DNA of 5,039 bases from Caulobacteraceae bacterium (GTDB taxonomy: Bacteria; Pseudomonadota; Alphaproteobacteria; Caulobacterales; Caulobacteraceae): assembly GCA_947452665.1 (NCBI GenBank), contig CANGEH010000190.1, forward strand, positions 1 to 5,039. The letters run 5' to 3'. The translations under genes and the position numbers were made by a program. The stretch's first letter is position 1, and each line of letters opens with the position of its first letter. Shown piece after piece: positions 1 through 4,806 of this stretch. The notes beneath the pieces were generated by a model. It was not told the origin of the DNA. It made no database searches and was given only the letters and a program-made list of their open reading frames with translations.

Positions 1-1
1 G

Positions 2-91
2 CGCATTCGCGAGGGCGGGTGTGAGGCCTATGTCTCCAAGCCGATTTCGGTTTCCGCCTTTCTCGACACAATCCGCAGACTGTTAGCTTGA
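2..91 (+). CDS. divK: Response regulator DivK, C-terminal fragment (5' end outside window)
   Basis: Only the last 29 codons and the TGA stop (89-91) lie in the window; the frame is open to the left edge. The peptide ends a receiver (REC) domain: after an RIREGGCEAY segment comes the V-S-K-P-I motif, whose Lys is the conserved receiver lysine that contacts the phosphoryl group and whose Pro is the usual cis-proline. A final amphipathic helix (alpha5) follows and the protein stops with no output domain, as expected for a single-domain regulator. Identity as DivK rests on this tail and on the directly following pleD, the known divK-pleD arrangement of Caulobacter. DivK is the single-domain cell-fate regulator phosphorylated by DivJ and dephosphorylated by PleC. 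The phosphoacceptor Asp is outside the window, so the exact call is partly inference from context. Confidence 0.85.
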   Translation, partial: RIREGGCEAYVSKPISVSAFLDTIRRLLA

Positions 92-101
92 GGACGAGGT
101 C

Positions 102-1466
102 ATGAGCGCCCGTATTCTGGTTATCGACGATATCGAGGCCAATCTTCGGTTGCTGGAGGCCAAGCTTAAGGCTGAATATTTCGAGGTGATCACGGCCTGT
201 GATGGCGAGACGGCCTTGGCCATGGCGCGCACGTCTTCGCCAGACATTATCTTGCTCGATGTCATGATGCCGGGCCTGAGCGGGTTTGAGGTTTGCCGCC
301 GCTTGAAGGACGATCAGGCCACCCAACATATTCCGGTTGTATTGGTCACGGCCCTGGATGGTCGCGCCGACCGCTTGGCCGGGCTCGAGGCCGGGGCGGA
401 TGAGTTTTTGACCAAGCCGATTGATGAAGCCATGCTGCTGGCAAGGGTTCGTGGGCTGACACGGCTGAAAATGGCGGTCGATGAATTGCGCCTGCGTGAG
501 GCTTCGGGCCGGCGCATTGGCGTGATTGCAAACTCGGCTGCAAGGCTGGCGGGGGGCGGTGGCCGGGTACTGATCCTTGATGATAATGACCGCCAAGCCG
601 AGAGAATTGCGTCTGAACTGCAGGCCGAGCAAAGGCCTGTGATCGAACAGGCGGCCGATCTAGCCCATGTCGCCGCGCGGGCCGATATGGATTTGGTGAT
701 CGTCAATCTCGATAGTGCAGAATTTGATGGCCTTCGGGTGGTGGCGACCTTGCGGTCGGATGAGGCCACACGCCACCTGCCGATCTTGGCGGTTTTGGAT
801 ACCGACCAGAGGCAAAAACTGGTCAAGGCGATCGAGCTTGGCGCCAATGACATCTTGGCGCGGCCGATTGATCCGCTGGAATTATCCGCGCGGGCCCGGA
901 CCCAGATCCGGCACAAGCGGTATGGCGACCTTTTGCGCGATAATCTTGATCATTCATTCGAATTGGCTGTGACCGATCAACTGACAGGCCTGCATAACCG
1001 CCGGTTCATGCTGCAAAAGTTAGGCGCGCTGGTGGCGCGCGCGGCCATGGGGGGCGAGCCCGTGGCCCTGCTCATGGTCGATCTTGATCATTTTAAATCA
1101 GTCAATGACCGGTTTGGCCATGATGTGGGTGATGCCGTCCTGACCCAATTTGCCCGGCACATGTCCACGCATGTGCGGGCCATGGACATAGCCTGCCGGG
1201 CGGGGGGCGAAGAGTTCGTCGTCCTGATGCCCAATACAGGGCTTGAGGATGCCCATCAGATCGCCGATCGCCTCAGGCTCTATTTGGCTGGGGCGTCTTA
1301 TGCGCTTGGCGAAGGGCGGGGGAGCCTGGCTGTGACCGTCTCGATCGGGGTCGCCGCTACCCTTGGGGCTAGTGACCAGATGGACGCGGTGCTAAAGCGT
1401 GCTGATTTGGCGCTCTATGAGGCCAAGGCCGCTGGGCGCAATCAGGTTATCTCTAAAGCCGCCTAG
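102..1466 (+). CDS. pleD: PleD, response regulator / diguanylate cyclase (REC-REC-GGDEF)
   Basis: This 454-residue enzyme makes cyclic di-GMP from two GTP when phosphorylated; in Caulobacter it acts at the differentiating pole in the swarmer-to-stalked transition. Domain 1 (about 2-120) is an active receiver with acidic residues D9/D10, phosphoacceptor D53, T83 and K105; Y26, important for dimerisation, is kept. Domain 2 (about 153-272) is a degenerate receiver: N202 occupies the phosphoacceptor position and R254 the lysine position, so it serves as a dimerisation adaptor. The GGDEF domain (about 285-454) has D327, N335 and D344, the active-site GGEEF at 368-372, and the inhibition site R359-A-M-D362 with R390; R178 of domain 2, which also contacts inhibitory c-di-GMP, is present. 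Length and numbering match Caulobacter PleD, so activity and product inhibition should be intact (inference). Start: ATG with GAGGA at 90-94, 7 nt upstream and overlapping the divK stop, consistent with one divK-pleD transcript. Confidence 0.97.
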   Translation: MSARILVIDDIEANLRLLEAKLKAEYFEVITACDGETALAMARTSSPDIILLDVMMPGLSGFEVCRRLKDDQATQHIPVVLVTALDGRADRLAGLEAGADEFLTKPIDEAMLLARVRGLTRLKMAVDELRLREASGRRIGVIANSAARLAGGGGRVLILDDNDRQAERIASELQAEQRPVIEQAADLAHVAARADMDLVIVNLDSAEFDGLRVVATLRSDEATRHLPILAVLDTDQRQKLVKAIELGANDILARPIDPLELSARARTQIRHKRYGDLLRDNLDHSFELAVTDQLTGLHNRRFMLQKLGALVARAAMGGEPVALLMVDLDHFKSVNDRFGHDVGDAVLTQFARHMSTHVRAMDIACRAGGEEFVVLMPNTGLEDAHQIADRLRLYLAGASYALGEGRGSLAVTVSIGVAATLGASDQMDAVLKRADLALYEAKAAGRNQVISKAA

Positions 1467-1478
1467 TCATTTTGCGTT

Positions 1479-1538
1479 GTCTGATGTCGCTTTTCTGGCG
1501 ACGTGCCGCGTTATGGCCTATATTGGCTGACATCAGAC
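1479..1538. repeat. 10-bp inverted repeat with 40-nt spacer downstream of pleD
   Basis: The arm GTCTGATGTC at 1479-1488 is perfectly complementary to GACATCAGAC at 1529-1538. The 40-nt spacer is large for an intrinsic terminator and no T-run follows directly. It may be an RNA stem closing a larger loop, an operator-type site, or chance. The same 10-mer occurs again at 3799-3808, at the end of the arfB coding region, where it is probably coincidental. Confidence 0.45.
1495..1524 (+). promoter_or_regulatory. Candidate promoter for the tat operon
   Basis: TATATT at 1519-1524 resembles a -10 box. A CTGGCG/TGGCGA element at 1495-1501 lies about 17-18 nt upstream and resembles the alphaproteobacterial TTGAC-type -35 only loosely. 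The placement, about 60 nt upstream of tatA and after the pleD stop, is sensible for a tat promoter. The match is weak, and read-through from pleD cannot be excluded. Confidence 0.2.
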
Positions 1539-1540
1539 TG

Positions 1541-1571
1541 GATCCGTTACTGAAACGGGATCGAAATTTTT
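1541..1571 (+). terminator. Weak terminator-like hairpin between pleD and tatA
   Basis: GATCCGTT at 1541-1548 pairs with AACGGGATC at 1554-1562, an 8-bp stem with one bulged G and a 5-nt loop. Four bases after the stem comes a run of five T (1567-1571). This could end the divK-pleD transcript. It sits just upstream of the tatA ribosome binding site, so it could also be a hairpin in the tatA leader. The T-run is short and the stem imperfect, so efficiency is doubtful. Confidence 0.35.
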
Positions 1572-1584
1572 AGCGAGGCGCGCC

Positions 1585-1797
1585 ATGGGTTCGATGAGTT
1601 GGGTGCATTGGTTGATTGTAATCGGCGTCGGTGCCGTTCTGTTTGGCGGCGGCGGCAAGCTGTCGGCCTTGATGGGCGATGCGGCCAAGGGCATTCGCGC
1701 CTTTCGTGACGGGCTAAAGGGCGAAGACACGCCTAAGCCTGCCGAGCCTGCTGCGACCCCCTTGCCGCGAACCGATAAGGACGAGGCGCGCCACTAG
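1585..1797 (+). CDS. tatA: TatA, Sec-independent (twin-arginine) protein translocase subunit
   Basis: TatA is the multimerising subunit of the Tat system, which moves folded proteins with RR signal peptides across the inner membrane. The 70-residue protein has the family layout: a short periplasmic N-terminus, one membrane helix (about 6-20, with polar H8 where E. coli has Q8), the F20-G21 hinge, a cytoplasmic amphipathic helix (about 25-44) containing the typical L-M-G-D-x-A-K-G-I segment (29-37), and a charged, Pro-rich tail. TatA rather than TatB is supported by FG at the hinge and the short tail; the next gene has the TatB-type GP hinge. An oddity is that the hinge reads F-G-G-G-G-K, while many alphaproteobacterial TatA proteins have FGRGK. 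Start: ATG 1585 with GCGAGG at 1573-1578, spacing 6 nt; a second in-frame ATG at codon 4 has less suitable spacing. It is the first gene of tatABC. Confidence 0.95.
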   Translation: MGSMSWVHWLIVIGVGAVLFGGGGKLSALMGDAAKGIRAFRDGLKGEDTPKPAEPAATPLPRTDKDEARH

Positions 1798-1803
1798 CCA
1801 ATC

Positions 1804-1839
1804 TGGCCAATGGCGGCCAAGGTCTGGCCCTAGATTTTT
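1804..1839 (+). terminator. Alternative short hairpins with trailing T-run between tatA and tatB (possible attenuator)
   Basis: GGCCA at 1815-1819 can pair with TGGCC upstream (1804-1808) or TGGCC downstream (1825-1829), giving two mutually exclusive 5-bp GC-rich stems. The second stem is followed five bases later by T5 at 1835-1839, which resembles a weak intrinsic terminator. A partial terminator here would lower tatB and tatC relative to tatA, in line with the known excess of TatA over TatB/TatC in E. coli. The stems are short, so this is only suggestive. Confidence 0.3.
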
Positions 1840-1857
1840 ATTGCAAGGTAATGAGTG

Positions 1858-2286
1858 ATGCTGCCTGAGGTCGGTGCTACCGAACTGCTGGTGATTGCGG
1901 CGGTCGCCTTGATCGTGGTCGGTCCAAAAGATCTTCCAGCCTTGATGCGCAAGGCCGGGCAGTTTCTGGCCAAGCTGCGCGGCATGGCCAATGAGTTTCG
2001 CGCCAGTTTCGAAGACATGGCCCGTCAGTCCGAACTCGATGACCTGCGCCGCGAAGTTGAGGCCATGCGCAATGCCCGGCTCGCCGATGTCTTGCCTGAC
2101 GCCAGCCCGAACCCGATTATGCAAGAGATTGATCAGGTCCTGAATGATCCCAAGAGCGGCGTTCAGTTTCACCCGATGGGCATGGTCAGTGCGGCGTCGG
2201 AGCCAGTCGTCGAGCCTGTGGCCAAGCCCAAACCCAAACCACGCGCGCCGCGCAAACCAAAGGCCACGCCAGAGGTCGAGACCTGA
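1858..2286 (+). CDS. tatB: TatB, Sec-independent protein translocase subunit
   Basis: TatB forms the substrate receptor of the Tat translocase with TatC in the inner membrane. The 142-residue product starts MLPEVGATELL, the usual alphaproteobacterial TatB N-terminus, with the conserved membrane-face glutamate E9, a single membrane helix (about 5-21), the G22-P23 hinge that marks TatB, and a long amphipathic, charged helix (about 25-75, including the RGMANEFRASF and ARQSELDDLRREVEAM segments). The C-terminus is disordered and basic, with alternating Lys-Pro at 123-128 and further K/R/P to 135. Start: ATG 1858 was chosen because it gives the family N-terminus; a GTG directly before it (1855) would add one residue, and AAGG at 1845-1848 could serve either (9 or 6 nt). 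The stop TGA shares its A with the tatC ATG, indicating translational coupling. Confidence 0.95.
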   Translation: MLPEVGATELLVIAAVALIVVGPKDLPALMRKAGQFLAKLRGMANEFRASFEDMARQSELDDLRREVEAMRNARLADVLPDASPNPIMQEIDQVLNDPKSGVQFHPMGMVSAASEPVVEPVAKPKPKPRAPRKPKATPEVET

Positions 2287-3173
2287 TGCCGCCGCGGGAT
2301 GAAGCCCATATTGAGGCGTCGCGTGCGCCCTTGATGGAGCACCTGATCGAACTGCGGCAGCGCTTGATCGTGTGTGTTGCCGCCCTGATGATTGGGTTTG
2401 GCGTCTGTTTTGCCTTTGCCAAACAAATCTATCTGTTCCTGCTGCATCCGTTCGAGGTCGCGGCGGGCTTGCTGGCGGCGCAAAATGCGGCCGGGGGCAA
2501 GCACGGCTATTTCGATCTTTTGTTGGTCTTGACCGGCGTGCACAAGGCCCCCGGCATGGCCGGGCATGGCCTGAAGCTAGTCTTTACCGCGCCTTTGGAA
2601 TTCTTTTTCACCCAGCTCAAGGTCGCTGGCTTTGGCGCGGTCATAGTGACCTTTCCGGTGCTGGCCTGGCAGCTCTATCGCTTTGTCGCGCCGGGTCTAT
2701 ATGCCAAGGAGCGGCGCGCGTTTTTGCCGTTCTTGATTGCCTCACCCATTCTGTTTACGGCAGGCGCTGCTCTGGTTTATTTTGTCATGCTGCCCTTTGT
2801 GCTGTGGTTTTCCTTGTCCCAGCAGATTTTTGGCGCGGGCAATATCAGCGTCGAGCTCTTGCCCAAGGTGTCGGACTATCTGACCCTGGTGACGACCTTG
2901 CTCCTAGCGTTTGGCCTGTGTTTCCAACTGCCTGTGGTCCTGGCCCTGCTGGGTCAGGCCGGGGTGGTAGGGTCCAAAATGCTAAGGTCGGGCCGGCGCT
3001 ATGCGATCTTGGGCATATTCATTGTCGCGGCTGTGGTGACGCCGCCTGACCCGATCAGCCAGATCACCTTGGCCATACCGCTGATCCTGCTTTACGAGGT
3101 CTCGATCTGGTGCGTGTGGCTGATTGAGCGCAAGCGCATCAAGGCGCAAGCCGCGGCTGAGGCCCTGGCCTAA
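2286..3173 (+). CDS. tatC: TatC, Sec-independent protein translocase channel/receptor subunit
   Basis: TatC is the six-helix inner-membrane protein that recognises the twin-arginine signal peptide and organises the translocase. The 295-residue product has the signature M-E-H-L-I-E-L-R-x-R-L (17-27) before helix 1, including the signal-binding glutamate E22. Y139-A-K-E142-R-R in the first cytoplasmic loop corresponds to the E. coli E103 region. T-P-P-D (252-255) precedes the final helix. Membrane segments are near 28-47, 113-134, 148-172, 198-225, 239-253 and 260-280; the tail is short, basic and cytoplasmic. It is longer than E. coli TatC (about 258 residues), mostly because of a first periplasmic loop enlarged by roughly 30-40 residues (about 57-105). 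Start: ATG 2286 overlaps the tatB stop by one base, with AGAGG at 2271-2275. It is the last gene of tatABC, followed by a strong hairpin. Confidence 0.97.
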   Translation: MPPRDEAHIEASRAPLMEHLIELRQRLIVCVAALMIGFGVCFAFAKQIYLFLLHPFEVAAGLLAAQNAAGGKHGYFDLLLVLTGVHKAPGMAGHGLKLVFTAPLEFFFTQLKVAGFGAVIVTFPVLAWQLYRFVAPGLYAKERRAFLPFLIASPILFTAGAALVYFVMLPFVLWFSLSQQIFGAGNISVELLPKVSDYLTLVTTLLLAFGLCFQLPVVLALLGQAGVVGSKMLRSGRRYAILGIFIVAAVVTPPDPISQITLAIPLILLYEVSIWCVWLIERKRIKAQAAAEALA

Positions 3174-3188
3174 GGGGTTTGCAGACCT

Positions 3189-3211
3189 GCCTCCCCCGGC
3201 TTGGGGGAGGC
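3189..3211. terminator. Strong hairpin between convergent tatC and cytochrome c genes
   Basis: GCCTCCCCC (3189-3197) and GGGGGAGGC (3203-3211) form a perfect 9-bp GC stem with a 5-nt loop, centred between the tatC stop (3173) and the cytochrome c stop (3229). No T-run follows on either strand, so it is not a textbook intrinsic terminator. It may still act as a bidirectional terminator or 3'-end stabiliser. G/C-rich hairpins of this CCTCCCCC/GGGGGAGG kind recur between genes in some alphaproteobacterial genomes, so it may be a dispersed repeat (from memory, not checked). Confidence 0.6.
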
Positions 3212-3228
3212 CTTGAGCGGGTCCCTGC

Positions 3229-3729
3229 TTATTCAGGCTTATAGCCGGTCTCGACCTTGAGATAGGCGATGACATCGATCCGGTCCTTGGGCTCTTTCAG
3301 GCCCATAAAGCTCATCTTGGTGCCAGGCATGAAGCCGCGAGGATCGGCCAGCCAATTATTCAGATGGTCAGCATCCCAGGTAAAGCCAGCGGCCTTGACC
3401 GCGTCGGAATAGGCAAAGCCTTCAACCGAGCCTGCCTTGCGGCCAAAAACGCCATAAAGGTTGGGGCCGGTCATGTTGGGCCCGCCCTGATTAATGGTGT
3501 GGCACGAGCGGCACATGGCAAATTTGCGCTTACCATTTTCCAGGTCGCCAGTGTTGTAGGGGGCGGGCAGGGAGGCTAGCAATTCGGCCTTTTCATGGTC
3601 GCTAGGCTCACCTGCCGCCGCGGGGGTGGCTGTGTCGGCAGACACTTCTGGGGCCGAGGCGGGCTTGCTACAGGCCGCAACCAAGAGGGTCAGGCTGGCG
3701 GCGGTCAGAAGGGCGAGGGGCGTGCGCAA
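3229..3729 (-). CDS. Membrane-anchored (lipoprotein) class I cytochrome c
   Basis: This is a 166-residue monohaem cytochrome c acting on the outer face of the inner membrane as an electron carrier, probably to a terminal oxidase. Residues 1-20 are a lipoprotein signal: R2, a hydrophobic stretch, then lipobox V-A-A-C20. An Ala/Pro/Ser/Thr-rich flexible linker (about 21-45) follows, then the haem domain: C73-R-S-C76-H77 binds haem covalently with His77 as proximal ligand, G88-P-N-L-Y-G is the conserved class I segment, and M139 in P-G-T-K-M-S-F is the likely distal ligand. The fold resembles mitochondrial/c2-type cytochromes (cf. alphaproteobacterial c552/CycM), but the anchor here would be lipid rather than a transmembrane helix. 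Start: TTG at 3729-3727 is supported by AGGAG at 3741-3737, 7 nt away, and no in-frame ATG gives a complete signal peptide. It lies 66 nt downstream of arfB on the same strand and may be co-transcribed. The exact partner oxidase is unknown. Confidence 0.93.
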   Translation of the reverse strand: MRTPLALLTAASLTLLVAACSKPASAPEVSADTATPAAAGEPSDHEKAELLASLPAPYNTGDLENGKRKFAMCRSCHTINQGGPNMTGPNLYGVFGRKAGSVEGFAYSDAVKAAGFTWDADHLNNWLADPRGFMPGTKMSFMGLKEPKDRIDVIAYLKVETGYKPE

Positions 3730-3736
3730 GATGGGG

Positions 3737-3741
3737 CTCCT
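3737..3741 (-). promoter_or_regulatory. Shine-Dalgarno supporting the TTG start of the cytochrome c gene
   Basis: On the minus strand the sequence reads AGGAG, then seven bases, then TTG. This is one of the clearest ribosome binding sites in the window and it decides the start, because the frame upstream of the TTG contains no alternative start codon nearby. Confidence 0.7.
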
Positions 3742-3795
3742 AGGGCGAGGCGGGGTTAGTCGGGGAAGCTAGCCCAATGCCAGCGATTGGCAAGC

Positions 3796-4218
3796 CTAGT
3801 CTGATGTCGAGGGGCGGCCGCGATTGGATTTTATGTCACCGCGCTTGGCCTTAGAATCCAGCCTGCGCACCTTGGAGGCCTTGGTCGGTTTGGTTGCTCG
3901 GCGCACGGGCGGGCGATAGGCGGCCTTGGCAATCAGGTCCACCAGCCGCTCTATGGCGTCGGCGCGATTGCGTTCCTGGGTTCGGTGGCGATCGGCCGTT
4001 ATCACAATCACCCCCTCTAGGGTCAGGCGACTGCCCGCTAGGGCTTGAAGCCTTATGCTGACATCATTGGGCAGGGACCGGGATCGGCGCGCGTCAAAGC
4101 GCAATTGCACCGCCGACGAGACCTTATTGACATTCTGCCCGCCGGGGCCTGAGGCGCGGATAAAGCTGATCTCCAGTTCATTGTCCTGAAGGCTGAGTGT
4201 GTCTGTAACCGGGATCAT
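3796..4218 (-). CDS. arfB: ArfB (YaeJ), alternative ribosome-rescue peptidyl-tRNA hydrolase
   Basis: ArfB releases nascent chains from ribosomes stalled at the end of truncated mRNA, a backup to tmRNA. The 140-residue length equals that of E. coli ArfB. Residues 24-33 read G-P-G-G-Q-N-V-N-K-V, containing the catalytic GGQ (26-28) of class I release factors. It is followed by the family segments S-A-V-Q-L-R-F-D and L-T-L-E-G-V-I-V-I. There are no codon-recognition domains, which separates it from RF1/RF2. The C-terminal about 40 residues are a disordered, Lys/Arg-rich tail (P-T-K-A-S-K-V-R-R-L-D-S-K-A-K-R) that in this family enters the empty mRNA channel. Start: ATG at 4218-4216, only 3 nt after the yccF stop, with no strong Shine-Dalgarno, so translation is probably coupled to yccF. 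Other GGQ proteins such as RF-H are less likely given the basic tail. Confidence 0.95.
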   Translation of the reverse strand: MIPVTDTLSLQDNELEISFIRASGPGGQNVNKVSSAVQLRFDARRSRSLPNDVSIRLQALAGSRLTLEGVIVITADRHRTQERNRADAIERLVDLIAKAAYRPPVRRATKPTKASKVRRLDSKAKRGDIKSNRGRPSTSD

Positions 4219-4221
4219 GGC

Positions 4222-4617
4222 TCAAGCCGGTACCACAGTCTTGCCGACCGGGGCCATGGCAATGCCTGCCAGCTTGAAATGCTGCAGGGCAAACGGAATG
4301 GTGATGATGGGTAAAAGTAGCAAGACCCCGACCACCATATGCACAAGCGCCACATACCAGCCGCCCAGAATAAACCAGACCACATTCAGCAAAAATCCAA
4401 ATCCGCCCGTGCCCAGGTCCTGACGACCCGTCATGCTGGAGCGGTCAACCACCTTGCTGCCAAACGGAAAAAAGCTGAACAGACCGATCCGCCCCGCCGC
4501 CATGGCCCAGGGCAGGCCGACAATCGTAATGCCTAGGATTAAGGCGGCCAGCAGCCACGCACACCCAGCGGCAAATCCGCCGAGGATAAACCAGATCAGG
4601 TTCAAAATGACCGACAT
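4222..4617 (-). CDS. yccF: YccF-family (DUF307) inner membrane protein
   Basis: This is a 131-residue, very hydrophobic protein of the YccF family, whose biochemical role is not established. It consists of two tandem copies of one unit: L-N-L-I-W-F-I-L-G-G (5-14) matches L-N-V-V-W-F-I-L-G-G (77-86), and G-L-P-W-A (34-38) matches T-I-P-F-A (106-110), both at a constant offset of 72 residues. Each unit has membrane-embedded helices, and a polar, Gly-rich linker (about 54-75) joins them. The N-terminal W-F-I-L-G-G and I-T-I-V-G-L-P-W segments are the family signature. The gene heads the leftward cluster; arfB follows 3 nt after its stop. Start: ATG 4617-4615, with a modest AGGA at 4631-4628 about 10 nt away. 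Family assignment is firm, function unknown. Confidence 0.88.
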   Translation of the reverse strand: MSVILNLIWFILGGFAAGCAWLLAALILGITIVGLPWAMAAGRIGLFSFFPFGSKVVDRSSMTGRQDLGTGGFGFLLNVVWFILGGWYVALVHMVVGVLLLLPIITIPFALQHFKLAGIAMAPVGKTVVPA

Positions 4618-4806
4618 GTGCCTAGGATCCTGCGCCCAAAGAACGTATGAATTATTACACTTAACACTTCAAATCTTGTCGCCATTATACTATTTTTGGG
4701 GATATTAAAAATAACACTATTTAAGATAATGGTGCGATTGAGTCGATCATCCGCACTGAGACGGTCTGAATACGCAATTTGATAATTTTGTTTTTTGGAA
4801 ATGGGA
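4618..4806. other. Divergent intergenic region, AT-rich between about 4640 and 4740
   Basis: These 189 bases separate leftward yccF from the rightward TraB/GumN gene. Much of the stretch is visibly AT-rich in an otherwise GC-rich window, which fits a double promoter region. It holds an A/T-only inverted repeat (TATTTTT 4691-4697 with AAAAATA 4707-4713, 9-nt loop), a 7-bp inverted repeat (CCATTAT 4682-4688 with ATAATGG 4726-4732), one GANTC site (GAGTC 4740-4744), and a T-rich tract at 4786-4796 just before the Shine-Dalgarno of the right-hand gene. No convincing small ORF or RNA gene was seen. Confidence 0.6.
4684..4712 (-). promoter_or_regulatory. Candidate promoter for the yccF-arfB-cytochrome c cluster
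   Basis: On the minus strand a perfect TATAAT lies at 4689-4684, which would place a transcript start near 4677 and a leader of about 60 nt before the yccF ATG. The -35 position (about 4712-4707) reads ATTTTT and is a poor match. The same bases read TATACT on the plus strand (4686-4691), so the site could instead or also serve the rightward gene. Confidence 0.3.

Noticed and set aside
314..916. 200-codon open frame on the minus strand inside pleD
   Set aside because: It lies antisense to a fully conserved REC-REC region; its Ser/Arg/Ala-rich composition is typical of an antisense shadow in GC-rich DNA.
1714..2172. 152-codon minus-strand open frame over tatA/tatB
   Set aside because: It is antisense to two well-supported genes and has no recognisable domain.
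2372..3049. Long open frame on the plus strand overlapping tatC
   Set aside because: It is a shifted-frame shadow of tatC: Arg/Gly/Cys-rich with no domain features, while tatC has all family motifs.
3778..3792. TGCCA/TGGCA 5-bp hairpin just past the arfB stop
   Set aside because: The stem is short and no T-run follows on the minus strand, so it is not a convincing terminator; the cytochrome c gene downstream may well be read through.
3799..3808. Third copy of GTCTGATGTC as part of a dispersed repeat
   Set aside because: It falls in the last arfB codons and lacks a paired arm nearby, so chance is the simplest explanation; it was noted only as a cross-reference.
4661..4724. TTAA half-sites as a CtrA binding site
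   Set aside because: The three TTAA tetramers (4661, 4705, 4721) are not spaced by 7 bases as in TTAA-N7-TTAA.
4786..4796. T-rich tract as a terminator
   Set aside because: No GC-rich stem precedes it; it sits directly before the Shine-Dalgarno of the right-hand gene and is better seen as leader sequence.
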